Notes under the pieces: model-generated
What the model saw: the letters and a program-made list of their open reading frames with translations, nothing else
Told to the model about the DNA's origin: nothing
Databases searched by the model: none
Source of the DNA: Dichetophora obliterata
Lineage: Eukaryota > Arthropoda > Insecta > Diptera > Sciomyzidae
Length of the DNA: 64,000 bases
Assembly (NCBI GenBank): GCA_963920525.1
Contig: OY986437.1
Span: forward strand, 59,972,330-60,036,329
Direction of reading: 5' to 3'
Made by a program: the position numbers and the translations under genes
Part shown: piece by piece, positions 11,619-23,462 of the stretch
Layout of the letters: each line of letters opens with the position of its first letter
How positions within the stretch are numbered: the first letter of the stretch is position 1

Positions 11619-12674
11619 TTAGTTTCTAAAAAAGTTCAAAAGTGTTTGAAGTTTGCTCTGTCCTCTTCTATCAGTTGGTTGCTCTTCATCATTAGCTACT
11701 TCGAGAGAAGTTGTTTCAACGCCTTCTTCGGTGTTTTCAGAAGTCACATTTGTTATGTACTCTTCGTCAAATCGTGCAAAGTTGCATAAAGCTACGCAAC
11801 TGTTGAATACTTCACTTGCTTTTTTTGGCTCTAGTCGTAAATAGTTGAGACATGGAAATTTCTCTTTTAAGACACCGATGGCGTTTTCAATAAGTCTTCG
11901 CGTAGACTTATGAGCCCTTAGAAATAGGCGGTTGGGTTCATCATTTATATCGGTTAAAATCGGAGGAATTAACCAATCCTTAAGAGGATACGCAGAGTCT
12001 CCAAGAAGTATTCCGTTAGGGAAAGGCCGCCAACCATTTTCCATTTGATGGAATAAACCACTATTTTTTAATACTCGAGCATCATGAGTACTTCCAGGCC
12101 AATTAGCGTATGAATAATAAAATTGCAGGTCCGGTCCACAAACAACCATGCAGGTTATTGAGTGATTTCCATGTCGGTCTACATAAGCTTCTTCATGTTC
12201 TTTAGGAGCATCTATTTTGATGAGAGTTCCATCGATGCATCCGCAGACCATTGGCATACCTTTCAAAGCAAAGAAACGTTCTACGATAACCTGAACATTT
12301 TGCGGCCATTTCACATTAAGTTGAAATAACGTTCTATTTACAGCACCTACAACATTCCGCATAGCTCTGCAAACACTGGCTTTGCTAACACCATGCATAT
12401 CTCCAATTGCATGGTACTGAGCTCCTGTCCCCATCCAATGGAGAGCAATTTGCAATTGTAGTTCAACTGAAATGGCATTACTTCTTCCAGTACATCTTTT
12501 CAAGTGGGGTCCTAATAGGTTGACAAGATATTCCATCTTATGTGCTGCAAGGCGAAACCTCTCATTGAACTCATACGACATCTCGAGATATCCATAATTT
12601 ATCCGCTGTCTTATAATCCTTGGTCTTCTTATAATAATTAATTCCTCATCATCACTTGAATCACTTGACCACAT
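11619..12674 (-). CDS. HARBI1-type transposase
   Basis: A 351-aa uninterrupted protein of normal length for PIF/Harbinger nucleases (DDE_Tnp_4). The acidic N-terminus is followed by a helix-turn-helix region (about 75-110) and an RNase H-like core with CGCIDGT (D148), GSTHDARV (D199), LLGDSAYP (D226) and LIENAIGVLK (E263). The acidic triad positions expected for catalysis are all present. It would cut and rejoin the element's ends at CWG/TWA targets. There are no stops or frameshifts, so the element may have moved recently or still be mobile. The start ATG is the first in frame after an AT-rich leader. Confidence 0.95.
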   Translation of the reverse strand: MWSSDSSDDEELIIIRRPRIIRQRINYGYLEMSYEFNERFRLAAHKMEYLVNLLGPHLKRCTGRSNAISVELQLQIALHWMGTGAQYHAIGDMHGVSKASVCRAMRNVVGAVNRTLFQLNVKWPQNVQVIVERFFALKGMPMVCGCIDGTLIKIDAPKEHEEAYVDRHGNHSITCMVVCGPDLQFYYSYANWPGSTHDARVLKNSGLFHQMENGWRPFPNGILLGDSAYPLKDWLIPPILTDINDEPNRLFLRAHKSTRRLIENAIGVLKEKFPCLNYLRLEPKKASEVFNSCVALCNFARFDEEYITNVTSENTEEGVETTSLEVANDEEQPTDRRGQSKLQTLLNFFRN

Positions 12675-12991
12675 TTCTCTGACTACTTTTATTTTTAAAA
12701 AATTCTTTTATATAATCTTGATTATTTGTGTGTCTTACTTTTAAATATTATAGAGACTTGCGAGACTGTCATAATTTTTGACATTCGCTCACAAGCTACA
12801 AGTGTTGACGTCAGTTTTGAGAAACAGAATTTAATTTAAATTACTTTTGACACTTGTAAAAAAGGCAAATAGACTTGTAACTCGTATTCTACAAGTGTAG
12901 ATTCGAGAAACAGACACTTGTAAAAATTAACCGTTTTACAAGTATTTCACTTGTATTACAAGGCTTGTAATTTTTGAGAAACAGGCCCCTG

Positions 12992-14865
12992 GTTGTCAGA
13001 TGCTTTTAACCATTTACTCCCAGATTGGATCTTAAATCCTCCTAAAATTCCCCTAAAATTTTTTTTCGAAAAACATAAAAAAATTTTATAGGGGGCAACT
13101 GAAAGAAGTGCAGCTGCAATGCAAGCGTATGTATTTTAAGTGCTGAAATGTTGGACGTCTTTAACAAGGACAGAAAGTTGCTTCACAGTTCTCAACTGTA
13201 CAATGTGAAATTGACCTTAAAACGAAGTCTTGCTTTTGAAAGGAGGCTCCATCTTCCACTTTTTGATATCATATCTTTTTTGTCTTAAGTTTTTCCCATA
13301 CTTGCTTCATTTTTAGTTTTTACACGGAATCAATCAATTGTAAGTTAAGCGCGAAGCAAGTTTGAAGTAATGATTAGTAATCTATTTGAAGTGCTGCCAA
13401 TTCAGCTGTTTTTATAAAGTGTTGCTGAAATACCCAAGAAGCCAAATATCTGCATTTCTTAAATTCTTAGCATAACTTTAAGGAAAAATAAGAAAACTTT
13501 AATCCAAAGGTCAATTTTGTAAATACTCCTAAAAAACATTATAAAAAAATTAAATCTCTCTAACCCTTAAAGATGCATTACTATCCCTAAAATCCCTCAA
13601 CACAGTTAAAAAACTCCTAAATTTGGGGGGAAATCCCCTAACCAGGCAACACTGTTTGCTGCCAATATAGAAGTATTACATATCCAAAGTCGAATATTCC
13701 TTACCCTCCTGATACCCGGGTAAATTTCTTCACACATTTTGTATGAAGAATGTGATATAAAAGTAGTTTTGGGTTTCTTTTAAGTCTGTTTTTATTTCAT
13801 TATTGATTATTAATAAATTTAAGTTGTTTTAATATAAACTTTGCAGTAAAATCTGGATATATAAAAAGCAGAACGCTCTCTTTTATCCTGTTCGTCTGTC
13901 TGTGAGATGTCTATAGACTCCAAAACTACTGGGTCGATCGAGCTGAACTTTTGACAGTCTATTTGTTTCAAGGACGAGATGGTTTTAGAAATTTTGCCAC
14001 ACTCACCTTTAACCGCTCAGAAATCCATAATAATGCTATTTTTCAGACGGTTTGGGTCGTATTAGACTAAAATTTGGAAATTTAGTTCGTTTGGCTACTC
14101 TCGGCAATTGTATTCAAAATGGACTTACAGTTATTGTGTGATTTGGGATCAATAGGCACGCAAACGACCCTTCGATGGCAACCAACCAGTATTCTCTCAG
14201 TTGAACCGGATGGAATTGCAGCGGATCATAAGCTCAAAAGTAGCTAGGACGTTAGTGCATCGGGTTGTTCGATTATGAGTGGCCCTTTCATATGGGTTTC
14301 ATGTTTTAAATGATGCAAAGAAGCTTTAGATTTATATTAGATGAGTAGATGTGGTTTTTCTGTTTAACTAGATGAACTCCTAAGCGAAACTTAATATGAT
14401 TTTATTTGATTTGGAAATATCGAATGACACGTCAGTTTGTGCTTCCAAAGGAGGAACTGGCGCTGGTAGTTCTTTATTGTGAAGAATAGGCCTTTGGGCC
14501 GAAGGAACATCAGAATATTTTACTTTATTATTTGTCAACATTCAGAAATGCTGCTGTCACTATCGAAATGTAAACAATTGAACTGAAAACAAAAATTGCT
14601 TATAGCATCAAAACTTGACGTACTAGATAAATTCTGATTACATATTTGGAATAAGCGCGTCGATATGTATCAATTTCACATATAAACTTATATTGCTTTG
14701 CTCCTATTTTGATGTTGACCAGTGTTGATGTTAATCAGCCTTTGTATTTGTTGCATAAAACACTGCTGGCACTCTTCGTGAGTAATTCATAATTGACAAT
14801 AAGAAAATGCTGGTTACGACAGATAAAAGTTAAATTTTTTGTTGAATGCATTTCGGAGCTTACCT
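12992..14865. other. Intron stretch, repeat remnants
   Basis: No gene seen. Around 13860-14040 the sequence AACGCTCTCTTTTATCCTG followed by ACTGGGTCGATCGAGCTGAA resembles the start of Helitron-like repeats. GGGGAAATCCCC-type sequence near 13620-13660 (then CAGGCAACACTG) looks like a hAT-type end. A short coding-like stretch near 14130-14240 is too weak to call. Confidence 0.35.
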
Positions 14866-15760
14866 ATATCAAGGAGAATAAATAATAGTAAAGAGATTTC
14901 AAAGGCGAATTAGTTGAATAAGGCGAAAAATTATGACCATTGAGGTGCAGCCCGTGCGAAGAAATATGGCGGCGATATTGAGATCAGAGATTTTTTGTAT
15001 TGAAAAGTATTTGAAAAAAATTTTCAAATACATAGATATTTAGAAGTCTTCACAATAATTATTATCACATATTTTTCATATGAAATCTAATTAAAAGAAG
15101 GAAAATATTTGTAGCAAAGATATTTCGCAATAAATGCAAAATATTTTAAAAAATTTAATTGATCATGAAATGTGATATTTGCTTCTATCTATTCGGCTAA
15201 GATAACTTACAGCTAAGAACAAAACAAAGCAATATCGGTTAAGTTAGAGAATATTCTTATAATATGGTTGACAACAAGAACAACAACAGCAACGTTCAGC
15301 TGAGGATAAAACGAAACCAATTCGGCATAGAAAAGGAAACATGCAAATAAATGCGGTAAAAACAGTGACAATTAGATTTTTTTTGCATTTTCATTTATAA
15401 TAGTCATTTCGGATACTCTAAAGACTAAAAATAGTTTCCAATTGCCATATGATCTGTGCTTTTGTTTTGTTTTCGTTGTTGCTTGACATTGCTGGTGTTT
15501 TCATTCCTCTCCTCCGGCCGCTCATCCCCGCCACATGCCATCATTAGCAAACCAGTTGCGAGTGTACTACAAAATTCTCTCAGTACGATTTGTTTCCGGT
15601 CGGCTCATTTCATTGGCTTTCAGCTCTGCTCTCAATATCGCCGCCATATTTCTTCGCACGGGCTACTCCTTAATGGTCATAATTTTCCGCCTTATTCAAC
15701 TAATTTGCCTTTTAAATCTCTTTACTATTATTTACTCTCCTTGCCTATATCGTCTGTGAG
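14866..15760. repeat. Long inverted repeat with about 120-bp arms
   Basis: Arms near 14866-14996 and 15627-15760 are reverse complements at roughly 90%, including GAAGAAATATGGCGGCGATA. The spacer of about 630 bp includes a GC-richer patch (15490-15545). No TSD was found. Probably a non-autonomous fold-back or MITE-like element. Confidence 0.7.
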
Positions 15761-16646
15761 GTGTGGTCGTAGCTCACTGGGATATAAGTTTTATTTTGTC
15801 ATAGGGTACCGACGAGTCTGATTCCTCTAACTCGTTGCCGATTCGCCAACATAACTTACGCGGAGATATTTAGATAACCATGTCGTAATAGTAAATTGTC
15901 CAAAGAACTCGATGTTGTTACATTTTTTCTGGTTATGGGGGCTTGAATGGGGTTTGATGGTACGGTAGCATTTTGTGTAGCAATGTATGATGACGCTGCG
16001 CTAGAAGATTTGCCTTAATTCGATAAAGATGCGTTTTGATTGCGCGACATCGAAAAAATTTTACAAAATCAAACCAAAGTTAATCAGCTTTACGAGCCGA
16101 AACATAAACATGAACTGACAACCCGATGAAACGACGAGCTCACACACAATTAAACATTCACAAACACTCATACACGGCCGATAATTGCCCAGTGGGAAAA
16201 TCTTAAGGTGCTTAATAAATAATGCATGATTTCCTTTAGCTAATGAAGATAGGAATAGAATAATACTAAAGTAAGTATGTTGTCTGTTACATTTAGAGCA
16301 CCTTACGCCTTCACTTACGATTTCAAATAAAAAAAGAATGCACGTTTGAGCCGATCGTCTTTTCGTGTGGAAATTTCCATATATACATTCTTTTTTAATA
16401 AAGGAGTCATGCAGTGGCATAACGATATAGCGGTTCTTAACGAATTCTTAAAAGAGATAAAGTGTTGAAAAAATTACAGTGAAATAATTCACTAAATACT
16501 AAAAGCAAACGTCTTCTGATCGCCGGTGCGAAAACATTAAATTTTGCGTAAACATATGTAAATGTGATATCATTCTTAGTTCATACTGTAATCAATCTCT
16601 TTATACTTTAACTGCTTAAATCTTTTACATGATAGGCATAATACAT
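15761..16646. other. Intron stretch without a gene
   Basis: AT-rich; open frames here are short and lack family features. Nothing supportable. Confidence 0.4.
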
Positions 16647-16649
16647 TAA

Positions 16650-17344
16650 TGCCCTGTTTAGGTAAAACGAAGCCTTCGTGACAAGCTTCGTTCGTTTTCC
16701 GTCGTGATCGTCCTAAATTGGGTGTTTGTAATTTTTTCTTGCGTCGTCGTCCAACATTACGTTGCTTACATTTTTGAAATACTCCAACGTCAGTACTTGT
16801 CAAAAACATTATTGCCAGATTGTAAAAGTTCAGCATTTAGCGTAAAACTGACAAAAATCTTGAAAATAGTATACATATTACTAGCATTTTTTAATAGGTG
16901 GCAATATTTTTTGCATCAGCTGTTTTGGTTATTGAATTGTTGACTTTTGGTAAAAATGAAACAGATTTTTAATTGATTGTGATAGCTTCTGTTCTTAAAT
17001 AGATTGTGTGCACTTCTTTAAGGAGGACCGTATAAGTTTACTACAGCAGATGGCGTTCCATTTTTCATCTGCTTTTGCTCTACTAGCTCCAAATCTGTAA
17101 GTAACAACTTTCATTTTCAGAACGATAATAATTTTGCTTTCGTCAAATTGTGGCGTCTCGTTCGGATTTTTTTGCTTACAAAGACCCAACTTTATACTGA
17201 GGTTACGTCTTCATTCGTTACTGAGTCAGCTGTGTTCGTTTGTGTCTGACATTCTTCATATATGGATCCAAAACAGCTGATTGCCGCCTGTTGGACGATG
17301 CGTTCGTGAAATAGACGCATCGTTTGTTTTACCTAAATAGGGCA
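16650..17344. mobile_element. Harbinger-like MITE
   Basis: 695 bp with inverted ends TGCCCTGTTTAGGTAAAAC (left) and TGCCCTATTTAGGTAAAAC (from the right), flanked by the 3-bp repeat TAA (16647-16649 and 17345-17347). A TWA duplication is typical of PIF/Harbinger. No transposase is encoded. The TIRs differ from those of the complete element at 7802, so it is another family. Confidence 0.75.
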
Positions 17345-17347
17345 TAA

Positions 17348-18714
17348 GTTTCTAATAACATCTAATGGATGCTTATTTTTTTTAAATTGTTGGCATTAAA
17401 GTATTGACACTTATGAATTTATTTATAATAATTTATTTATTTAGATCCGACTTATTACGTTCGCCTTCTTTTATAAGTGAACACGCTGTGCTTACAATTT
17501 CCGTTGTAGAGAAGGTTAAAACGGATTATATGCAGGTCGTATATCAATACATTACGCCTACCTTACGTTTTCATGCATACATCCTACTTATTAAATAAAG
17601 TGCATTAGAATGGAAACACGAACTGTTTCGACTGTCGGGAATACATTCCTTGCATAATATTTTAATACAGGAAAACGTAAGTACGAATGATGCTTTTTAT
17701 ACTTTACAGAAAGAAGCTTACTAGCGGCGGCTATGCTTTTGTAAAAGTAATGGGGATTCGAAAGGGATGTGTGCATGCCTCGCGGACGAAAAGTAAGTAG
17801 GTCATAAGGCATTATAGAAGGATGGTGTTTCCCGCTGGGTGTCTTCACATCACGATGTACCTAAACAGTACCATGCACGGACATGTCTTAACTATGATTT
17901 TCAGTGTTCCCATACAAATTACACACGGGTACCCGGGTACCTTTATCAGAAGTCAACGTATGTAAATGTTATCAGGAAGGTTAGAGTAAAATGTACATAC
18001 TGTAAATAATGTTTTTTGGATGCATACAAGTTTAAGTAATAATGAGGTGATTCTTGCCGTAAAGGTGTTAAGCCTACAATATATAGCGCTGGCGCAACCA
18101 AATATTTATATAAAACTTTTAAAAATCGCTTCATTGTTTTGACAATTTTGAATATTATCAAAATATATGTCGCGTTTAATGATACTTTTGGAAATGCAAT
18201 TAAATTTTTACACTTTTATTTTTAATTTTAAAAATAAAATATTAATGTAGAACTAATTTACAACAAAATACCTATCCAAAAAGAATAAAACAAACTAATT
18301 CAAATAGGCAAAACCCGCGATATTGCTATTTCAGTAACCCAGTGTCTACACGGGACAGTGCAAGTCAAAAAATTCAATACATTGAAACATTTTTATTAAT
18401 ACACTCACATTTGATTCACTGTCGGCAGTGAGAATATAAAATATTATTTATAAATAATTTATATTTATAAATTATAAATGAGAGATTACTTCGAGACATT
18501 AACAGAACGTTAACAGAAATCCAACGATCCGAATATTAACACGGTACGAACAATTTGTTGCCATCGTGTGCTGCCAGCAACACAGACTCTGCCAGCAGAG
18601 GCAGACGGAAAGAAAAAAAACCACCACCAATTGCGAGACGAAAAACAAAACGAAAAACAAAACAAATACTGCAATTGAATTTTATGAATGAATTGGAAAC
18701 AAATTAATAAACAC
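17348..18714. other. Intron stretch with one GGTACCCGGGTACC palindrome
   Basis: No gene. The 14-bp palindrome at 17928-17941 is the core motif of the piggyBac-type MITE at 52344-52861, preceded here by ACACAC; probably a remnant of the same family. The rest is AT-rich. Confidence 0.5.
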
Positions 18715-19595
18715 TAAGGGTTCTCATCTAAGCATGTAACTGACCCGTAAACATTGTAAACCTTGTGAACTTACATGCGCGTAAACTATCTGTCAAAATT
18801 TGTATGGGCGTGAGTTTACATCATTTCCGAGCCTATTTTGTAGTGTAAACTAGCATGTAAATATTACGTGTGTGAATGAGGGTTGCCTTTGGCGCTAATT
18901 ATTTCATATTTAAAGTAGTTGAAGTAAATTTGAACACGTTTTATTTATTTTTCTATGTTAATGAAGATTTTTAAAAGGTTTAAAATTTAAAAAAGTCGCA
19001 ATGTTGTCGCTGCCGCAGCCGCCATTTTGTCGACATTTACGCTATTTACACTTTATCACTCATCAAAAGCAGGGGTTGAAAATAAACTGTACGAAAAAAC
19101 AAACTCTTCATCTGCTAAATCTGCGAAAGCAAACAGTTTCACTATCTGCTTAGGTTTGGATCTTTGCTACAAACAGAAATGCGTACCAAAGCGAACAGAA
19201 AATTAAGGGAGAAAGAAAACTATTGTTTTGTGTTCTAAGAAAACAACAAGTATTTCGTTTTTTAGATTTTGTTGTCACGATCACAACCACAACAAGTAAC
19301 AAATGTTGTGTTCGTTTTGCTACGGAAATTCAAAAAGAATTTCGTCATGTTTTAAGCAGCATTTTTTTTTTAAGCTAAGATTTTTGAAGTCTCGTTCTGT
19401 TGATTTGCTTGCATGAAAATTTCAATAACCGATAGATTTGTACGACATGGTTTTAGTGACATGATTGTTTGTATGCGGACACTCAGAAGGGTGGCAGATA
19501 GAATGTATGTGTTTTCAGAAGAATTTTTGAGGGGAAAAATTAATATGACCAGCTCATACATTTCACGCTCCTAGTTATCGAATTTTTGATATCTT

Positions 19596-20190
19596 TCTTA
19601 TACTTTTAAACGAGCAATATTTATTTGTTTGTTTATATGTTTGTTTCTTAACGGCCCAAACGATTTTGATGAAACTTTCAGTATAGGGATTTACAGGGGC
19701 GAAAAAGCGATCTACCTTGGTCTCGTTTCTGAGAAAATTCGTTTAGCAGCGCACGTAGGGGTATATGACCGATTTAGGAAGCCAAAATTAATTTATTCGG
19801 TAAAAATTTTCTATTCAAGTCTGTTATTTGATTTTAACCCTGCACGACCATTGGGACATATGAAACACTATTCAACATTGCAAACAAATTTGTTAAGCAG
19901 TGCACATTGGGGTATTTGACCGATTTAGGAAGCCAAAATTAATTTATTCGGTAAAAATTTTCTATTCAAGTCTGTTATTTGATTTTAACCCTGCACGACC
20001 ATTGGGACATATGCAACACTATTCAACATTGCAAACAAATTTGTTAAGCAGTGCACATTGGGGTATTTGACCGATTTAGGTAGCCAAAATTAATTTATAC
20101 TTTTATTAGTTTCAATTCTAGTCTACTTTTTTATTTTAACCCTGTACGAACATTGGGACATGTTAAAGCAAATGTTCCCTTAGGCGGGAG
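19596..20190 (+). mobile_element. Helitron-like element with 151-bp tandem repeats
   Basis: Starts TCTTATACTTTTAAACGAGC, continues CTTAACGGCCCAAACGATTT and TGATGAAACTTTCAG, typical of the 5' part of insect Helitron-like repeats. About 2.7 tandem units of 151 bp follow (GCAC marks near 19751, 19902 and 20053), each with CCGATTTAGGAAGCC and CTGCACGACCATTGGGACAT. No CTAG end was found. Confidence 0.55.
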
Positions 20191-21292
20191 ACAGCTAAAA
20201 ATTAAATTTTTTTACAATCACGCTAAGAAATGAAGCAGAACATTGATTTTGTGCTGTTAACATACATAATCTTTTAAGCGAATAGGCAGCTAAGCGATTT
20301 AAACTGCATATATGTACATTTATTAGACGATGTGTTTGTTTGAAAAACAATGTTCGAAGTGAGAAAACAACAAACATACATTAAAATTCTGCTAATAAAC
20401 TACTATTAATTAAAGTTAAAAAATTTGCTAATAGTAAGAAATCTATACTTTGCAGTGCTTAGCCATAATCAGCCTCATAGCGTAAAAACTGTGGCTTTTA
20501 CGATAAAACTGTTAATGGTATTTTTGAAGATAACTATCTGATTTACAATTTTGTTGCATGCATATATTACCTCTGACATAAAGGAGCGGATATGTTGGCG
20601 AATGACCGAATTCGGTGAACTTTGAGCACAAATATCTTTAAGTGCGTACATGGTATCAAATTGAAGTAATTATGTAGTAAGAGGTTTTCATTCACAAAAA
20701 CCCTCGGGCAAAGTCAAAAGTTTCGTCACAGAAAAATACCAAGGATGCAGACAAATTGGTTTTGACGAGTAGTTTTCAAAAATATATTAAGCCGGTGAGG
20801 TTAAAAATTCGTTCCACTCTAATGCACTTATTAAAATCATACTTTTTTATTCAAATATTTACAATAAGTTGAACAATTTTGTCTTTATTCGTTTTCAATA
20901 AAGAACTAGGTTTGTGACGGATGTCATTTTGCGAATGCGGATCTGTAAAGGGCCTTCTTTGAGGATGCGGATGCGGACAATTGAATCTAAGAACGTATGC
21001 GTGGCGTATGCGGATGCTCTCAGTTAAATTTTAAATATTGATTTTTACATCATTTAAAAACAAATTCTAAATGTTTGATAGTTTAAATCATACTTTAGTA
21101 AATATTTTTTTATTATTGCTAATATTTATTTTTTTATGTAAACCTTTTTAAAGAATAAAATAACAAACTCATTAATTACAAAAAAAAAGTATAAATATTA
21201 AATTTAAAAGACTTTTATAGTTATTTAGCTCAACTAGACAAACTTAAAGCAGAACTTTAATTATTAAAATTATTTTCAAAATTATGTTAATA

Positions 21293-22600
21293 CAGTACCT
21301 CAGAAGTTAGAAGCTGTTTTTAAGTCGGGATTTTCTAATTTCTGAAATCTTATCATTTCGGAGATAAAATTTGTAAAGTTGAATTTATAATAATATTGCT
21401 CAAGCAATAATTTAAAGATATAGTTACTGGATAAAAATAACACTTATAATATTTAGAAAATTATACACATTTTTATGTAAATGGCCTTATTTTGTAAAAC
21501 GTCCTTTTGTCTGGTAAATTTCGTTTTCATATGAAGCAAAACAAAATCTTTTTCTCTCACTGAAATTTTCTTATGAAAATTATTGCCACACAAAAGACTC
21601 CAAGTGAATTGATTGCGTACATTAAGCATAATAAGAAGTGTTCGACCGATACCGTAATTTTGACCGAAACCGAATATTCGGCCTAGCCGAAACCAGAACC
21701 GAAACTGGTTATTTATAATTTAAGTTTTCTCAAATAATTTTTTTTTTAAAGAAAAAAAAGGAACTCTCATACACAAAAGAAAAAAATTTAATACAAAATA
21801 AAGTATTACTTGAATATTGCAGTTTATAATAAATAATTGAAGTTTGCTAAAATAATAAATGAGACTATTTTTTAATTTATTTTTTATTACTAAAGTATTG
21901 CCTACTTTATATCTTCCGTACACACTCAAAATAGTATGCACCTACAATGTACATTTTTATAGAACTACAAAGCAGTCTTTTTGTTTTTTTAAAGGTTTAG
22001 TATTATAAAAATGGAAATATTTTGTTTTCTTTTCCTTTATTCCACACACACAAAATTCGTTCGTAAGTTTAATTAACAATTTTGGCTTCAGTACCTATAA
22101 AACTTTAATATTAATTACAATAGGTATGATAAAATCGAAAATGATAATATCGAACGCATTAAATTAACCAAAATATTTTGCGTTGACACGATAAATCAAA
22201 TAATAGGCTAATTCATAATTTTTTATTAGTACAATGCGTTGTAAATATTTTTATTAAACCAAACATATGTATTTGAATTAAATAACTGATGCAAGAAATT
22301 TTTACCGAAAATACCTCAATATGGCCTCAATATAGCAGAATAGCCAAAACAAACAAAAAGGTCCGAAACTGGCCGTAACCGAAACCGAAACCGAATATTC
22401 TACACTATAATAAGGTCACAAGCTTCATTTTAAATTTTTCGTAGAAAACGCTGCACTGTTAAATATAAATTGCACAAACAATTACCTCGGAAATTAAAAT
22501 ACAATCTTCTAATTTCAGAAGATTTAATGTTTTCAAAATTCAACTTCTAATTTCTAGATGATTATAGTTTTATTAGCTTCTTATTTCTGAGGTTTTACTG
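21293..22600. mobile_element. pogo-like MITE interrupted by a hAT-like MITE
   Basis: Ends CAGTACCTCAGAAGTTAGAA on the left and CAGTAAAACCTCAGAAATAA from the right, flanked by TA (21291-21292, 22601-22602). CAGTA-start TIRs and a TA target fit pogo/Tigger. Removing the inner element leaves about 530 bp with no coding capacity. Confidence 0.65.
21636..22406. mobile_element. hAT-like MITE family X, copy 1
   Basis: Flanked by the 8-bp repeat ATAATAAG (21628-21635 and 22407-22414). Both ends are rich in CCGAAACCGAATATTCGG-like repeats. A second copy, inverted, is at 34486-41158. No protein encoded. Confidence 0.7.
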
Positions 22601-23462
22601 TATTTAATTTTTTATAAAGGGTAAATTGTATTTTATAAAAAGTAAAGTATATACTTGATGGCTTCTTAGTTTTTTAACTTCTTCTTTTTTTGTTAATAAT
22701 AAAATACAGGTCTTAGATGCGGATGCGGAAGCGAATATCAAAAAATTAATAATGCAAAAAGTGCATATTATTCATAAATATAATAATAATTTCATTTTTA
22801 AACACTCCTTACTCGCAAAAAATTAGGATAGAAATTAAAAATGTCATTTCTAATATCTAGACCATTCCTTAAATTTGAAATAACCTATCTTCCCCGCTGT
22901 GCACTGTCCAATCGCCGAGACATTGTATTTTTCACGAACAAAACGTTACCTCATATACATATGCACAAAAGCACAACGCATCTATATAAAACAACAAATT
23001 CAATAAAAGCAACAAAACAAAGAAAAATTCCAACGCAATAACTTTTTCAACACAAAAAAAAAGTCGCATCATAAATGAAACGAACAAACATTGCAGACCT
23101 CTCTTCGTATTTTGGTGCTTCCATCAACCTACAAGAGATCGCTAAAGATACTTTACTTTGATTGTTTTTGTGCCCGCGATTCAAAAGCATAACACCGAGA
23201 GGAAGTTTTTTCTATTCGAAAAAAGAAACATTTCATTTTGCTTTTCTCTCTCATCTCTGCTTGCTTCGGTTTGTGCTACTTTTTGAATCGGAGAGAGAAA
23301 ACTAAACTAACCAAAATACTTGTGATCTTAAGAAGAAACAAACAGAACAGAAAAATACTTTTCTTTAGAGTTTGTTTGCGAGCCCTGATCAAAAGTTTAA
23401 ATGCTATACATGTGTACATGTTTACATGCTTAGATGAGAACCCTTACTATTTGTACTGCAAC

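Larger units (their letters stand above)
7802..12988. mobile_element. PIF/Harbinger DNA transposon, apparently complete
   Basis: The ends are inverted repeats starting GGGCCTGTTTCTCAAAA, flanked by the 3-bp repeat CTG (7799-7801 and 12989-12991), as expected for this superfamily. It carries two convergent genes, a Myb/SANT-like DNA-binding protein on plus and a HARBI1-type nuclease on minus, both intact. Subterminal regions are crowded with ACAAGT/ACTTGT motifs at both ends, candidate binding sites. At 5.19 kb it is longer than usual because a Helitron-like piece (10830-11375), a CATA microsatellite and about 1.6 kb of non-coding sequence (7920-9530) lie inside. Confidence 0.9.
18717..23444. 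mobile_element. 4.7-kb TIR element with TA target, nested
   Basis: The ends are a perfect inverted repeat beginning AGGGTTCTCATCTAAGCATG, flanked by TA on both sides (18715-18716 and 23445-23446). TA flanks suit Tc1/mariner/pogo-type elements. No transposase is recognisable. It contains a Helitron-like piece (19596-20190) and a pogo-like MITE (21293-22600), which itself contains a hAT-like MITE (21636-22406). GATGCGGATGCGGA blocks near 20960 and 22715 may be the ends of a further worn insertion around the pogo-like one. Confidence 0.7.

Noticed and set aside
15456..15821. 121-aa plus-strand open frame
   Set aside because: Starts at GTG, overlaps the long inverted repeat and has no recognisable domain.
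16576..16836. Basic minus-strand open frame (NVGRRRKKK)
   Set aside because: Crosses the boundary of the Harbinger-like MITE at 16650, so it cannot be an intact gene of either part.
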